64,000 nucleotides of DNA. It comes from Myxococcales bacterium (GTDB lineage: Bacteria; Myxococcota_A; Bradymonadia; UBA7976; UBA1532). Both the position numbers and the translations under genes were made by a program. Of the stretch, positions 1-7,942 are shown in pieces (position 1 is the first letter of the stretch; each line of letters opens with the position of its first letter). The stretch spans positions 1-64,000 of the forward strand of contig JACKDN010000039.1 of assembly GCA_020633465.1 (NCBI GenBank), given 5' to 3'. The notes beneath the pieces were generated by a model. That model saw nothing but the letters and a program-made list of their open reading frames with translations, was not told the DNA's origin and did not search any database.

Positions 1-1660
1 CGACTTCGACGTCGCCGTCGTGGGCAGCGGCTTCGGGGGCAGCGTGGCGGCGCTGCGGTTGGCGCAGAAGGGCTACCGCGTGGTGGTGCTCGAGGCGGGC
101 AAGCGCTGGCGGGCCGAGGACTTTCCGAAGACGAACTGGGCGGTGAACCGCTTCTTGTGGGCGCCGGCGCTGCGCTGCTTCGGCATCCAGCGCATCGACC
201 TGCTGCGCGACGTGCTGGTGCTGTCGGGGGCGGGCGTGGGCGGGGGCAGCCTGGTCTACGCGAACACGCTGTACGTGCCCCAGGCGCCCTTCTTCGCGCA
301 CCCCACCGTGTCGGCGCTGGGCGGTGAGTCGGCGCTGCTGCCCTTCTACGACGTGGCGCGCCGGATGCTGGGCGTGACCGAGAACCCCAAGCTGTACGCG
401 GCCGACGATCTGATGCGGGCGACCGCCGACGAGCTGGGCTTCGGCGAGACCTTCCAGCGGACGCCGGTGGGCGTGAACTTCGCCGGGGCGCCGGGCGAGG
501 ATCCCTACTTCGGCGGCGAGGGGCCCGAGCGGAGCCCGTGCGTCGAGTGCGGTGGGTGCATGGTGGGGTGCCGCTACCGGGCGAAGAACACGCTGGACCG
601 CAACTACCTGTATTTCGCCGAGAAAGCGGGCGCCGAGATCCGCGCGGAGACGCGGGTGACCGACCTGCGGCCGCTGGACGAGCGCGGCGCGGCGGGGTAC
701 GCGGTGCACACCCGGCGGACGACGGCGTGGCTGGGCGGGCGGCAGCGGCCGCTGCGGGTGCGCAAGGTGGTGCTGTCGGCGGGGGTGCTGGGCACGCTGC
801 GGCTGCTGACGGCGCTGAAGGAGACCGGGCGGCTGCCGCGGGTGAGCGACGCGTTGGGGCGCACGGTGCGCACCAACAGCGAGTCGCTGATCGCGGTGAC
901 CGCCGAGCACGGTGAGATCGACCACAGCGAGGGCATCGCGATCACGTCGAGCGTGCACCCGGACGCGGACACGCACATCGAGCCGGTGCGCTATCCGCGC
1001 GGGGCGGACGCGATGGGGCTGCTGGCGGCGCCGACGTTGGTGGACGGCGGTGGGGGCGCGCCGCGGCAGCTCCGGTTCCTGGCGTCGATGCTGCGCCACC
1101 CGCTGCGCACGCTGCGCTTCAGCCTGCCCTTCGGGTTCGCGAAGCGGACGATCATCCTGCTGGTGATGCAGACCATCGACAACAGCCTGCGGGTGTCGCG
1201 GCGGCGGCGCTGGTGGTGGCCGTTCGGGAAGGGGCTGACCTCGCGGCCCGAGGGCGCGGCGGCGCCGCCGACGTACATCCCGGCGGCGCACACCTTCGCG
1301 CGGGCGCTGGCGCGGCGCATGCGCGGGCAGCCGCGCAGCAGCGTCAACGAGGTGCTGCTGGACGTGCCGGCGACGGCGCACATCCTGGGCGGCGCGTGCA
1401 TCGGAGCGACGCCGGGTGAGGGCGTGGTGGACCTCGAGCAGAAGGTGCACGGGTACGAGAATCTCTGGGTGTGCGACGGGTCGGTCGTGCCGGCCAACCT
1501 GGGGGTGAACCCGAGCCTGACGATCACCGCGCTGACCGAGCGGGCGATGAGTCGCGTGCCGGCGAAGAGTGAGGCGCGGCGGTTCGACTTCGAGCGGGCG
1601 TGGGGGGTGGAGGGGCTGTTGGACGGGGTCGCTGGCGAGGAAAGTGCGTCGGCGGACTGA
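1..1660 (+). CDS. GMC-family FAD oxidoreductase, cholesterol-oxidase-like (5' partial)
   Basis: The reading frame is already open at base 2, and the first codons (DFDVAVVGSGFGG) are a Rossmann FAD-binding strand with GxGxxG. The true start therefore lies upstream, probably only a few codons away. About 552 codons are visible. A cysteine cluster CVECGGCMVGC (C-x2-C-x2-C-x3-C) lies near residue 180 and is followed by AKNTLDRNYLY. The C-terminal part carries AHILGGACIG, then VCDGSVVPANLGVNPSLT, the GMC C-terminal signature with the usual catalytic His region and the flavin-contacting NPS. Family knowledge: these flavoenzymes oxidise alcohols, including sterols. The substrate here is unknown. Sixty bases separate it from the CGPC protein downstream on the same strand, so co-transcription is likely. 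Confidence 0.88.
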   Translation, partial: DFDVAVVGSGFGGSVAALRLAQKGYRVVVLEAGKRWRAEDFPKTNWAVNRFLWAPALRCFGIQRIDLLRDVLVLSGAGVGGGSLVYANTLYVPQAPFFAHPTVSALGGESALLPFYDVARRMLGVTENPKLYAADDLMRATADELGFGETFQRTPVGVNFAGAPGEDPYFGGEGPERSPCVECGGCMVGCRYRAKNTLDRNYLYFAEKAGAEIRAETRVTDLRPLDERGAAGYAVHTRRTTAWLGGRQRPLRVRKVVLSAGVLGTLRLLTALKETGRLPRVSDALGRTVRTNSESLIAVTAEHGEIDHSEGIAITSSVHPDADTHIEPVRYPRGADAMGLLAAPTLVDGGGGAPRQLRFLASMLRHPLRTLRFSLPFGFAKRTIILLVMQTIDNSLRVSRRRRWWWPFGKGLTSRPEGAAAPPTYIPAAHTFARALARRMRGQPRSSVNEVLLDVPATAHILGGACIGATPGEGVVDLEQKVHGYENLWVCDGSVVPANLGVNPSLTITALTERAMSRVPAKSEARRFDFERAWGVEGLLDGVAGEESASAD

Positions 1661-1706
1661 TCGCGTGCCACGCGGCGGGCGGTTGCCTCGCCGATGCGAC
1701 GAACTC

Positions 1707-1715
1707 AGGAGGAGG
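1707..1715 (+). promoter_or_regulatory. Strong ribosome binding site fixing the start of the CGPC protein
   Basis: AGGAGGAGG lies five bases before ATG 1721. It decides against the in-frame upstream ATG at 1694, which has no such site. Confidence 0.7.
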
Positions 1716-1720
1716 ACGGC

Positions 1721-2260
1721 ATGCTGCGCTGGCTGATCAGACGGAAGATCGACGCCTTCGAGGATCGCTATCGCTACGACGCGAGCTACCTGCGGACGCT
1801 GCTGGCGGCCGATCCGCGCGCCGTGATGGCCATGGGTCGCGTGTCGGCGCTGGACGACTACCGGCGCGACATCCCGCCGGCGCCCTGGTTCGCGGCCCGC
1901 GTGACCGCCTCGATGGTGGCGGACTGCGGCCCGTGCACCCAGTTGGCGGTCGACATGGCGCGCGAGGCGGGCGTGGACGACGGGGTGCTTCGCGCGGTGG
2001 TGGCGAGCGACGACGACGCATTGCCGGACGACGTGGCGCTGGCGGCGCGCTTCGCGCGGGCGGTGCTCGCGCGCTCGGCCGAGCTGGACGACCTGCGGAC
2101 CGAGGTGGTGGGGCGCTGGGGTGATCGCGGGCTGGCGTCGCTGGCGTTCGGCGTGGCGGTCGCCGCCGTGTATCCGACGGTGAAGGCGGCGTTGGGGCAC
2201 GCGCAGGCGTGCATGCGGGTGCGGGTGGGTGAGGTGGACGTGGCGCCGACGAAGGGGTGA
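1721..2260 (+). CDS. Carboxymuconolactone-decarboxylase/AhpD-like protein with CGPC motif
   Basis: A 179-residue soluble, mostly helical protein with no signal peptide. Near residue 67 the motif ADCGPCTQLAVDMAREAGV matches the CxxC-bearing helix of the carboxymuconolactone decarboxylase/AhpD superfamily. Family members use that cysteine pair as a peroxidase-type redox centre. The rest of the protein is acidic and Ala-rich, with ALGHAQACMRVRV near the C-terminus. The start at 1721 follows an AGGAGGAGG site. It sits 60 bp after the GMC oxidoreductase on the same strand, which suggests a shared transcript. A redox role is likely from the motif. The partner and substrate cannot be told from sequence. 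Confidence 0.75.
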   Translation: MLRWLIRRKIDAFEDRYRYDASYLRTLLAADPRAVMAMGRVSALDDYRRDIPPAPWFAARVTASMVADCGPCTQLAVDMAREAGVDDGVLRAVVASDDDALPDDVALAARFARAVLARSAELDDLRTEVVGRWGDRGLASLAFGVAVAAVYPTVKAALGHAQACMRVRVGEVDVAPTKG

Positions 2261-2331
2261 GGGACGGGGCCGCGCCTGGGGCGCCTGAACCGGGGGGGCG
2301 TAGGGCGAAGGCGAGTCACGGGCAGCGGGGG

Positions 2332-2720
2332 CGGCCTGCGGGCGTTGCGGTGGGTTGGGGTTGGGGGGCGCGGCGTTGGGGCAAGGTCAAGGTCAAGGTC
2401 AAGGTCAGGGGCGACGGAGGGGGCGGCCTGCGGGCGTTGTGGTGGGATCGGGGTTGGGGGACGCGGCGGTAGGGCAAGGGCAAGGGCGAGGGCAAGGGCA
2501 AGGGGGATCGGCCTGCGGGCGTTGGGGTGGGATTGTCCTTTGGTGGCGCGGCTTTCGGGCACGGGCACGGGCACGGGCACGGGCACGTTTCGGCCTGCGG
2601 GCGTTGGGGTGGGATTGTCCTTTGGTGGCGCGGCTTTCGGGCACGGGCACGGGCACGGGCACGGGCACGTTTCGGCCTGCGGGCGTTGCGGTGGGGTGGG
2701 GGTGGGGGGCGCGGCTTGGG
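2332..2720. repeat. Composite minisatellite: five cores, each trailed by a hexamer microsatellite
   Basis: This array fills most of the 463-bp gap between two convergent genes. The 16-bp core CGGCCTGCGGGCGTTG occurs perfectly five times, at 2332, 2424, 2509, 2591 and 2673, spaced 92, 85, 82 and 82 bp. Each core is followed by a G-rich stretch (GGTGGG-type) and by GGCGCGGC or GACGCGGC. Four of the units then carry a different hexamer run: GGTCAA (about four copies, near 2385-2407), GGGCAA/GGGCGA (near 2471-2504), and GGGCAC (five copies each in units 3 and 4). The remainder, 2261-2331, is G-rich and shows no gene. All frames are open on the minus strand, but only as dipeptide repeats. Confidence 0.92.
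2509..2672. repeat. Perfect 82-bp tandem duplication within the minisatellite
   Basis: Bases 2509-2590 and 2591-2672 are identical over all 82 positions, including the five GGGCAC hexamers and the GTTT that ends each unit. Perfect identity implies a recent unit duplication, or homogenisation by slippage or gene conversion. Confidence 0.95.
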
Positions 2721-2723
2721 GGC

Positions 2724-3440
2724 TTACCAGGCGGCGGAGCGGCCGCCGTCGACGCGGATGATTTCGCCGGTGATGCCGCGGGGGCCCTCGATGAGGAAGC
2801 GGACGGTGCCGGCGATGGCGTCGGCGCCGACCTCGGCCTTCTGGGGGATGCGGTTCAGGCGGGCGGCGCGTTGGGCGGGGCTGTACCACTCGGGCATGAG
2901 GGCGGCGCCGGGGGCGACGCCGTTGACGCGGATGAGGGGGGCCCAGTCGGCGGCGAGGCCGGTGGTGAGGGCTTGGAGGCCGGCTTTGGTGGCCGAGTAG
3001 TGGGCGAGGTCGCGGTAGGGGCGGGTGGACGAGATGTCGAGCAGGTTGACGATGTGGCCCTCGCCAGCGGCCTGCATGCGCGGGTAGGCGTGCTGGCAGC
3101 AGAGGAACGGGGCGGTGAGGTTGAGGGCCAGGTGGCGGTCCCAGGTGTCCTCGGGCAGCGTGGCTTGGGGGTGGTCCTCGAAGATGGCGGCGTTGTTCAC
3201 CAGGGCCACCAGCTCGCCTTCGAGGGCGTCGACGCGCGTGAACAGGTCGGCCAGGGCCGCGCGGTCGGTGAGATCGGCGCCGAAGGCCACGCCGCCGATC
3301 TCTGCGGCGAGGGCCTCGGCCTTCTCGAGGTGGCGGTTGGCGTGCACGACGACGGTGAAGCCGGCGTCGGCGAGGGCGCGCGAGACCGCGGCGCCGAGGC
3401 GGACGGCGCCGCCGGTGACCAGGGCCAGCTTGCGGCTCAT
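2724..3440 (-). CDS. SDR-family oxidoreductase, pteridine-reductase-like
   Basis: A 238-residue short-chain dehydrogenase/reductase. Visible features are the N-terminal nucleotide motif TGGAVRLG (residues 9-16), LVNNAAIF, and the catalytic YSATK with Tyr148 and Lys152. PGAALMPEW follows, and the C-terminus is GITGEIIRVDGG. The Arg-Leu-Gly after TGG and the NNAAIF motif resemble the FolM/PTR1 pteridine-reductase branch, though ordinary 3-oxoacyl-type SDR activity cannot be excluded. The start at 3440 is backed by GGAGG seven bases upstream. It is the last gene of the run that begins with pgsB. Its ATG overlaps the stop of a short bridging ORF (ATGA), so it may be translationally coupled to the metalloprotease. 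Confidence 0.85.
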   Translation of the reverse strand: MSRKLALVTGGAVRLGAAVSRALADAGFTVVVHANRHLEKAEALAAEIGGVAFGADLTDRAALADLFTRVDALEGELVALVNNAAIFEDHPQATLPEDTWDRHLALNLTAPFLCCQHAYPRMQAAGEGHIVNLLDISSTRPYRDLAHYSATKAGLQALTTGLAADWAPLIRVNGVAPGAALMPEWYSPAQRAARLNRIPQKAEVGADAIAGTVRFLIEGPRGITGEIIRVDGGRSAAW

Positions 3441-3601
3441 CGCGGTGCCTCCAGGCGGCGGTTCACGGGCGCGGCGGCCTCCGGGTGGGCTGCGCACGCG
3501 GGGCGGCGGCTGATCGGGGCCCTCTGGGTGCTCATCGCGACCACTCCGGCCACAGCGTCACGCACGCGCCGGCGGGTGACCAGGGCCCTCCGAGTGCTCA
3601 T
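3437..3601 (-). CDS. 54-codon bridging ORF made of duplicated gene-junction sequence
   Basis: This short frame starts by ATGA overlap with the metalloprotease stop (3600-3598) and ends by ATGA overlap with the SDR start (3440). Its N-terminus, MSTRRALVT, resembles the SDR start MSRKLALVT. It then repeats itself at MSTQRAPIS, because the underlying DNA is a tandem duplication. It has no domain and is Arg-rich. It probably has no function as a protein. By keeping ribosomes on the message it could preserve coupling between the two flanking genes. Whether it is translated is unknown. Confidence 0.4.
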   Translation of the reverse strand: MSTRRALVTRRRVRDAVAGVVAMSTQRAPISRRPACAAHPEAAAPVNRRLEAPR

Positions 3602-3642
3602 CGCGACCACTCCAGCCACAGCTTCACCCGGGCGCCGGCGGG
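3511..3642. repeat. 66-bp tandem repeat of the protease/SDR junction
   Basis: Bases 3511-3576 and 3577-3642 align without gaps over 66 positions with roughly nine differences. Both contain GTGCTCATCGCGACCACTCC. On the minus strand each reads as the protease 3' end running into an ATGAGC start. A third, more diverged copy of the pattern (CTGGAG, CGCGATGAGC, GGCCCTGGTCACC) is the real SDR start near 3412-3475. Confidence 0.8.
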
Positions 3643-6342
3643 GGCGTCGGGCTTGGGGTGGGCCAGGCGGAAGGTGAGGCCGGCGTTGGGCACGGCGACG
3701 CCGCCGAAGAACAGCTTGGGGTTGGCCCAGCGACCGGGGGCGTCGCCGAAGCGGTCGACCGCCGGGTGCGGGCGCGTCTCGACCAGGTGCAGGGCGCCGT
3801 CGCGCACGTCGAAGATGCGCACGCCTTCGGGGAAGGGCTCGAGGGCGAAGGGCGCGTCCTGGGTGTGCACGTAGCGCAGGCTGCGGTCGCGCAGGCGCCA
3901 GGTGAGCTTCTTGCCGCGCACCTTGTAGTCGAACAGCTCGCCCGCCGCCTCGACGGCGTCGCGCGCCTCGCCGGGCAGGCGCTCGTTGATCACCTGGTAG
4001 CTGTACTCGAAGGGCTTGCCGTCGACGGTCAGCTTCGCCAGCGGCGCGTCCTCGGTGGGGCAGTCGATGGGCACGTCGGTGGGGCGCCAGGCCTTCGAGC
4101 GCACGAAGCAGATGGTCTTCTTGGCCGCCTCGGCGAGGGCCTGCTGGGCCGCGTCGCTCTGGACCGCGTAGCCCGTCTCGTAGGGTCCGTCGCCCTCGAG
4201 GAAGTCCTCGACGCCGGGGATGGCCAGCTCGGCCGGGTGGCTGTCGAGCGCCAGCAGGAAGCCCCTGCCCTGGCCGTGCTCGACCGGATCGTTCTCGCTC
4301 CAGGCGAAGGCGCCGTCGGCGTACCAGGCGACGACGCCGGGGCGCGTGCGCACCTCCATCGCGCCCATGCGCCCGGTCGCCCGGTTGTAGAAGAAGCGAT
4401 AGCTGGGATCGGCCAGCGCCCGGTCGTAGCGGTGGCCGCCGCCCTCGGCGTAGGGGTCGCGGTACTCGAACAGGTAGAAGTGCGGCACCAGCAGCGTGTG
4501 CGCGCCGGCGCTGGGGGTGAAGCCGTCCAGGCGCCAGGCGGCGTCGAGCGTGCCCTCGAAGTCCTCGCGCCAGGGCTTCGCCAGGCCGCTGATATCGACG
4601 TTGTCGATCAGGATGCCGGGCAGCACCGCGGCCATGTCGGTGAAGTAGCGCAGCCGCACGCGCGCCTGCTGGCCGGCCAGATCGCTCAAATCGAAGGCCA
4701 CCCGCACCCAGCTCGCCTCGAGGCAGGGGTTCGCCGCCGCCTTGGCCTTGTCCTCGCCGTGCGCCAGCGTCTTCTTCGGGTCGCAGCCCTTGCGGCTCTC
4801 GTTCTTCCCGTCGCCGTCGAGGTCGCCGCTGAGCCCGGTGAGGCCGGGCACCGTCTCGGGACCGTCGTGCCCGTGCTTCGCCGGCATGTGCCGCGGGTCG
4901 ACCGTGCGCCGCCGCGTCCAGGTGCGCCCGTCGTCGGTGCTGGTCTCGACGTACGCGAAGTCCCAGCCGGCCTCGATGGACCACCACGCGTCGAAGCTCA
5001 GCGTCACCTTGCCCTTCGCCTCGCGCAGGTCCAGCCGCAACTCGGCGGCCCGGTTCAGCTCGTTCCCCTGGCCGCTGTACAGCGCCTGCTTCCCGCTCGC
5101 CTTCGGCAGCGTCGTCAGCTCGAGCTCCCGCACCTTGGGCGGCAGCACCACCATCGCCGCCCGGTGCAGCCCCGCCGCCCGCTTCGCCCGCGCCACGGCC
5201 GGCGCGTCGACCGGATCGTCCAGCGTCCGCAGGTACACCGACTGCACCTTCCGCCCGCCGAAGGCCGGCGGCACGAACACCTGCGGCCGCAGCCACCCCA
5301 GCATCACCCGCGACCACGCCGACAGGTTCTGCGGCGAGGGATCGGCCGTGCCGCTCATCACCTCCCACCCGCCGGTGCCGTTGCTGCTGGTGCGCGCGTA
5401 GATGTCGGGCAGGCCCAGGCTGTGCCCGAACTCGTGCACGAAGGTCGAGGCCTCGGTGTATTCGCTCTGCATGTTGTAGTCGAGCGACCACAGCCCCGGC
5501 CGCACCTCGACGCCGCCGCGCGCGTGCGTGCGCCCCTCGATGACCGGCCCCTGCCCTTCCCGCTTCTGGATCACGAAGCGATGCGGCCACAGCCGATCCG
5601 CGCAGGCCCGCGCTTCGGTCGACAGCGTCGACAGCGCCGCCTCGCCCGTGTTCGGGTTCAGCACGTCGTCGATCTTGTACTGCCCCTGGCACGACGACTG
5701 CCCGCCGCCGGCGAACACCAGCACCAGGTGGTCGAGGTACCCATCGGGCTCGCCGCGCAGCCCGTCACCGTCCCAGTCGGTGGGATCCCACCGATCCAGC
5801 GCCTCCCAGTCCAGCGTCGGGTGCGCCTTCGCCGCCGCCGCCAGCACCTCTTCGACCAGCCCCTCGGCGTTCTTGTCGTTGCGCCAGTCCCCACCCGCCG
5901 GCCGGTACGGCCCGCCGTAGTCGCGCAGCGGCTTGCTCAGCGTCACCGGCGGCAGCACGCGCCCCTGCAGGTGGTACGCCCCCAGGCTCTGCGTCCGGTA
6001 GTAGTGGCTGAGCGTGTCCGGCTTCGCGTAGGTCGGGTCGAACAGCAGATCCTGGTAGTACGCCGCCAGCTTCTCGCCCTGCGCGGCGTCGCCGGCGTAG
6101 CGGTCGAAGGCCCGATCGGGGAACTGCACCAGCACCACCAGCAGCTCGTGCGGCCGCGACTTCGGCGCGTACACCGGCGGGATGTGATCCCAGCGCAGCA
6201 CCGGGTGGCCCAGCCGCTCGAAGCGCAGCCCGGCGAGGTCTTCGACCAGTCGCCGCTTGCCCGCCTCGAGCTCGGCCGCCGGCGCGGCCATCGCGGGCAC
6301 GGCCAGGGCCCACGTCAACAGGCCCACCACGATGCGTGTCAT
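3598..6342 (-). CDS. Secreted M6-family (immune-inhibitor-A-like) metalloprotease
   Basis: A 914-residue protein with a Sec signal peptide (MTRIVVGLLTWALAVPAMAA). The zinc site HEFGHSLGLPD lies near residues 302-313 and fits HExxHxxGxxD, with Glu as the general base and the final Asp as third ligand. SGTADPSPQNLSAWSR follows, as in M6 peptidases. The remaining roughly 550 residues hold beta-rich repeats and Asp/Gly segments (DLDGDGKNE, DNVDISGL), probably MAM-like or calcium-binding modules. The start overlaps the stop of the PgsW-like gene as TGATG, so it is the fourth gene of the polyglutamate operon. Processing or release of the surface polymer, or of proteins held in it, is a reasonable inference. 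No direct evidence names the substrate. Confidence 0.88.
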   Translation of the reverse strand: MTRIVVGLLTWALAVPAMAAPAAELEAGKRRLVEDLAGLRFERLGHPVLRWDHIPPVYAPKSRPHELLVVLVQFPDRAFDRYAGDAAQGEKLAAYYQDLLFDPTYAKPDTLSHYYRTQSLGAYHLQGRVLPPVTLSKPLRDYGGPYRPAGGDWRNDKNAEGLVEEVLAAAAKAHPTLDWEALDRWDPTDWDGDGLRGEPDGYLDHLVLVFAGGGQSSCQGQYKIDDVLNPNTGEAALSTLSTEARACADRLWPHRFVIQKREGQGPVIEGRTHARGGVEVRPGLWSLDYNMQSEYTEASTFVHEFGHSLGLPDIYARTSSNGTGGWEVMSGTADPSPQNLSAWSRVMLGWLRPQVFVPPAFGGRKVQSVYLRTLDDPVDAPAVARAKRAAGLHRAAMVVLPPKVRELELTTLPKASGKQALYSGQGNELNRAAELRLDLREAKGKVTLSFDAWWSIEAGWDFAYVETSTDDGRTWTRRRTVDPRHMPAKHGHDGPETVPGLTGLSGDLDGDGKNESRKGCDPKKTLAHGEDKAKAAANPCLEASWVRVAFDLSDLAGQQARVRLRYFTDMAAVLPGILIDNVDISGLAKPWREDFEGTLDAAWRLDGFTPSAGAHTLLVPHFYLFEYRDPYAEGGGHRYDRALADPSYRFFYNRATGRMGAMEVRTRPGVVAWYADGAFAWSENDPVEHGQGRGFLLALDSHPAELAIPGVEDFLEGDGPYETGYAVQSDAAQQALAEAAKKTICFVRSKAWRPTDVPIDCPTEDAPLAKLTVDGKPFEYSYQVINERLPGEARDAVEAAGELFDYKVRGKKLTWRLRDRSLRYVHTQDAPFALEPFPEGVRIFDVRDGALHLVETRPHPAVDRFGDAPGRWANPKLFFGGVAVPNAGLTFRLAHPKPDAPAGARVKLWLEWSR

Positions 6343-7487
6343 CAGACCATCTGCTCCGGCGGCCGCGTGTTGTTGGCGCCACCGGCCAGCCGCATCAGCC
6401 GATAACCCAGGTCCGTCCGGATGACCGCCAGCAGCAGCAGCAACAGCGTCACCGCGACGCCGCCCACCAGCCACAGATTGTAGGCCTCGCGCACGTACAC
6501 CTTGCCCTCGCCCACCGCGGGCACCACCGTCGGCTTCCACGGGAAGCCGAAGCGCCCGGTGAGCGTCTTGATGCGCACCAGGTGGATGACCGGCACGCCC
6601 TGGAACGCGAAGCGGTTCATCACCGAGTCCACCTCGGCGGCCCCGCGCGGGGCCTTCCGGTTCAGGCCCGGCCGGTACAGCTTCTTGCCGATGTGCGTGC
6701 CCACCGACGCCGAGCCGCCGCCGACGTTGATGTAGGCCTTGTAGGGGCGCCCCTGCGCGCGGTCGCGGTAGACGGCCATGCGCTTCTCGACCGCGTCGGA
6801 CAGCGAGTCGGGCATCAGCAGCTGCAGCCCGTGCTGCCGGATGCGCTCGAGCAGCAGCGCCTTGCCGCCCTCGTCGAGGCCCACGCCGGCGTCCTCGAGG
6901 CCGCCGAGCGAGGCGGCGATCGAGCGGTTGCTGAACAGCTTGCGCTCGACGAACGCGTGCTCCATGTCGATCCACAGCAGGTTGGGATCGTTGGCGCCGA
7001 ACTGGCTGGCCGAGGCGCTCGAGATGGCGACCGCCTCGACGCCCAGCGTCTCGAGGGCGGCCAGGACCGACGTGTTGATCGCCGGGAACGACCCCGAGAA
7101 GGCCACCGCCACCAGATCGCCGCGCCGCACCTCGAGGCGCTCGAGGTAACCGACGAGGACCGCCGCGAAGTTCGGGTTCACCGAGCTCTGCTTGGCCGGC
7201 AGCACGCCCGTGTTCGAGGTCACCGGCGAGATGAGCGGGCCGATCACGCCCGAGTGCATGGGATCGGTCTCGGGCGAGATGACCCAGCCGCGCGCCAGGC
7301 GCTCGGACTTGATGACCTCGAAGGCCTGCCGGGCCAGGCGCGCGGCCGCCACCTTCTGTTCGAAGTGCGGCTGCTTGACCGTCACGCGGAAGTGCTCGGC
7401 CGCGAAGAGGCCCAGCACGGCGGCGGCCACCACGATGGCCAGCTCGACCCGCGACACCTTGTGCGGACGCCAGTAGATGCGCTTCAT
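6342..7487 (-). CDS. pgsW: Poly-gamma-glutamate system protein (PgsW-type)
   Basis: A 381-residue protein with one transmembrane helix near residues 13-30 (VELAIVVAAAVLGLFAA) and another near the C-terminus (LVGGVAVTLLLLLLAVI), so most of the chain is probably extracytoplasmic between two anchors. Recognisable blocks are LLMPDSLSDAVEKRM, INVGGGSASVGTHIGKKL and GVPVIHL. They match the family annotated as poly-gamma-glutamate system protein, found beside PgsB and PgsC in several phyla. Its biochemical role is not established; an export or assembly factor is likely. The start overlaps the pgsC stop as ATGA. It sits where a PgsA/CapA export protein is found in Bacillus, but shows no CapA-type sequence. 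Confidence 0.8.
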   Translation of the reverse strand: MKRIYWRPHKVSRVELAIVVAAAVLGLFAAEHFRVTVKQPHFEQKVAAARLARQAFEVIKSERLARGWVISPETDPMHSGVIGPLISPVTSNTGVLPAKQSSVNPNFAAVLVGYLERLEVRRGDLVAVAFSGSFPAINTSVLAALETLGVEAVAISSASASQFGANDPNLLWIDMEHAFVERKLFSNRSIAASLGGLEDAGVGLDEGGKALLLERIRQHGLQLLMPDSLSDAVEKRMAVYRDRAQGRPYKAYINVGGGSASVGTHIGKKLYRPGLNRKAPRGAAEVDSVMNRFAFQGVPVIHLVRIKTLTGRFGFPWKPTVVPAVGEGKVYVREAYNLWLVGGVAVTLLLLLLAVIRTDLGYRLMRLAGGANNTRPPEQMV

Positions 7488-7942
7488 GGGGTGGGCAGAT
7501 CCTCTCCCAGCACCAGGATCAGCACCAGGCGCGCCATGATCGACACGACGACGATCGACGCCGCCGTCTCGACGATGCCCTGCCGCGCCATCCAGATGGC
7601 GATCAGGCCGGGGATGATGTAGCCGATGACGTCGTACTCGGGCCCCATCGCGAAGGCGCCGCCGGCCAGCGCCCGCAGGCCCGCGCCCATCAGGTAGCCC
7701 ACGAGGATGGTCAGCGCGGTGCGCCGCCGCCCGTAGAGGATGGCGACCGAGCCCAGCGACCGCACGATGCCGTAGGTCAGCACGCCGGACAGCAGCGTCA
7801 TCGCCACCGCGCCCGGCGTCGGCAGGTACAGGGCGATGTAGCCCGGCACCACCATGCCGCCGGCGGCCAGGCCGAACAGCTCGGTGAACAGCAGGCTGAG
7901 CACCAGCCCGATGCCCACCGACAGCGGGAGGATCTCGAACAC
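7484..7942 (-). CDS. pgsC: Poly-gamma-glutamate biosynthesis protein PgsC/CapC
   Basis: A 152-residue integral membrane protein, close to the usual length of about 149. Four to five hydrophobic helices are visible, with the family blocks FGLAAGGMVVPGYIALYL, GRRRTALTILVGYLMG and IGYIIPGLIA. PgsC forms the membrane synthase with the PgsB ligase. The start is GTG 7942, directly overlapping the pgsB stop as TAGTG. The end overlaps the start of pgsW by four bases. Confidence 0.92.
   Translation of the reverse strand: MFEILPLSVGIGLVLSLLFTELFGLAAGGMVVPGYIALYLPTPGAVAMTLLSGVLTYGIVRSLGSVAILYGRRRTALTILVGYLMGAGLRALAGGAFAMGPEYDVIGYIIPGLIAIWMARQGIVETAASIVVVSIMARLVLILVLGEDLPTP

Noticed and set aside
2332..2688. 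CRISPR array
   Set aside because: The repeat is 16 bp, intervals are 82-92 bp, two units are wholly identical and the spacers are themselves simple repeats. No cas genes are nearby.
2316..2889. Minus- and plus-strand frames with PVPVPV, LALALA, DLDLDL or RARARA runs
   Set aside because: They are translations of the hexamer microsatellite; there is no ribosome site or domain, and several frames are open at once.
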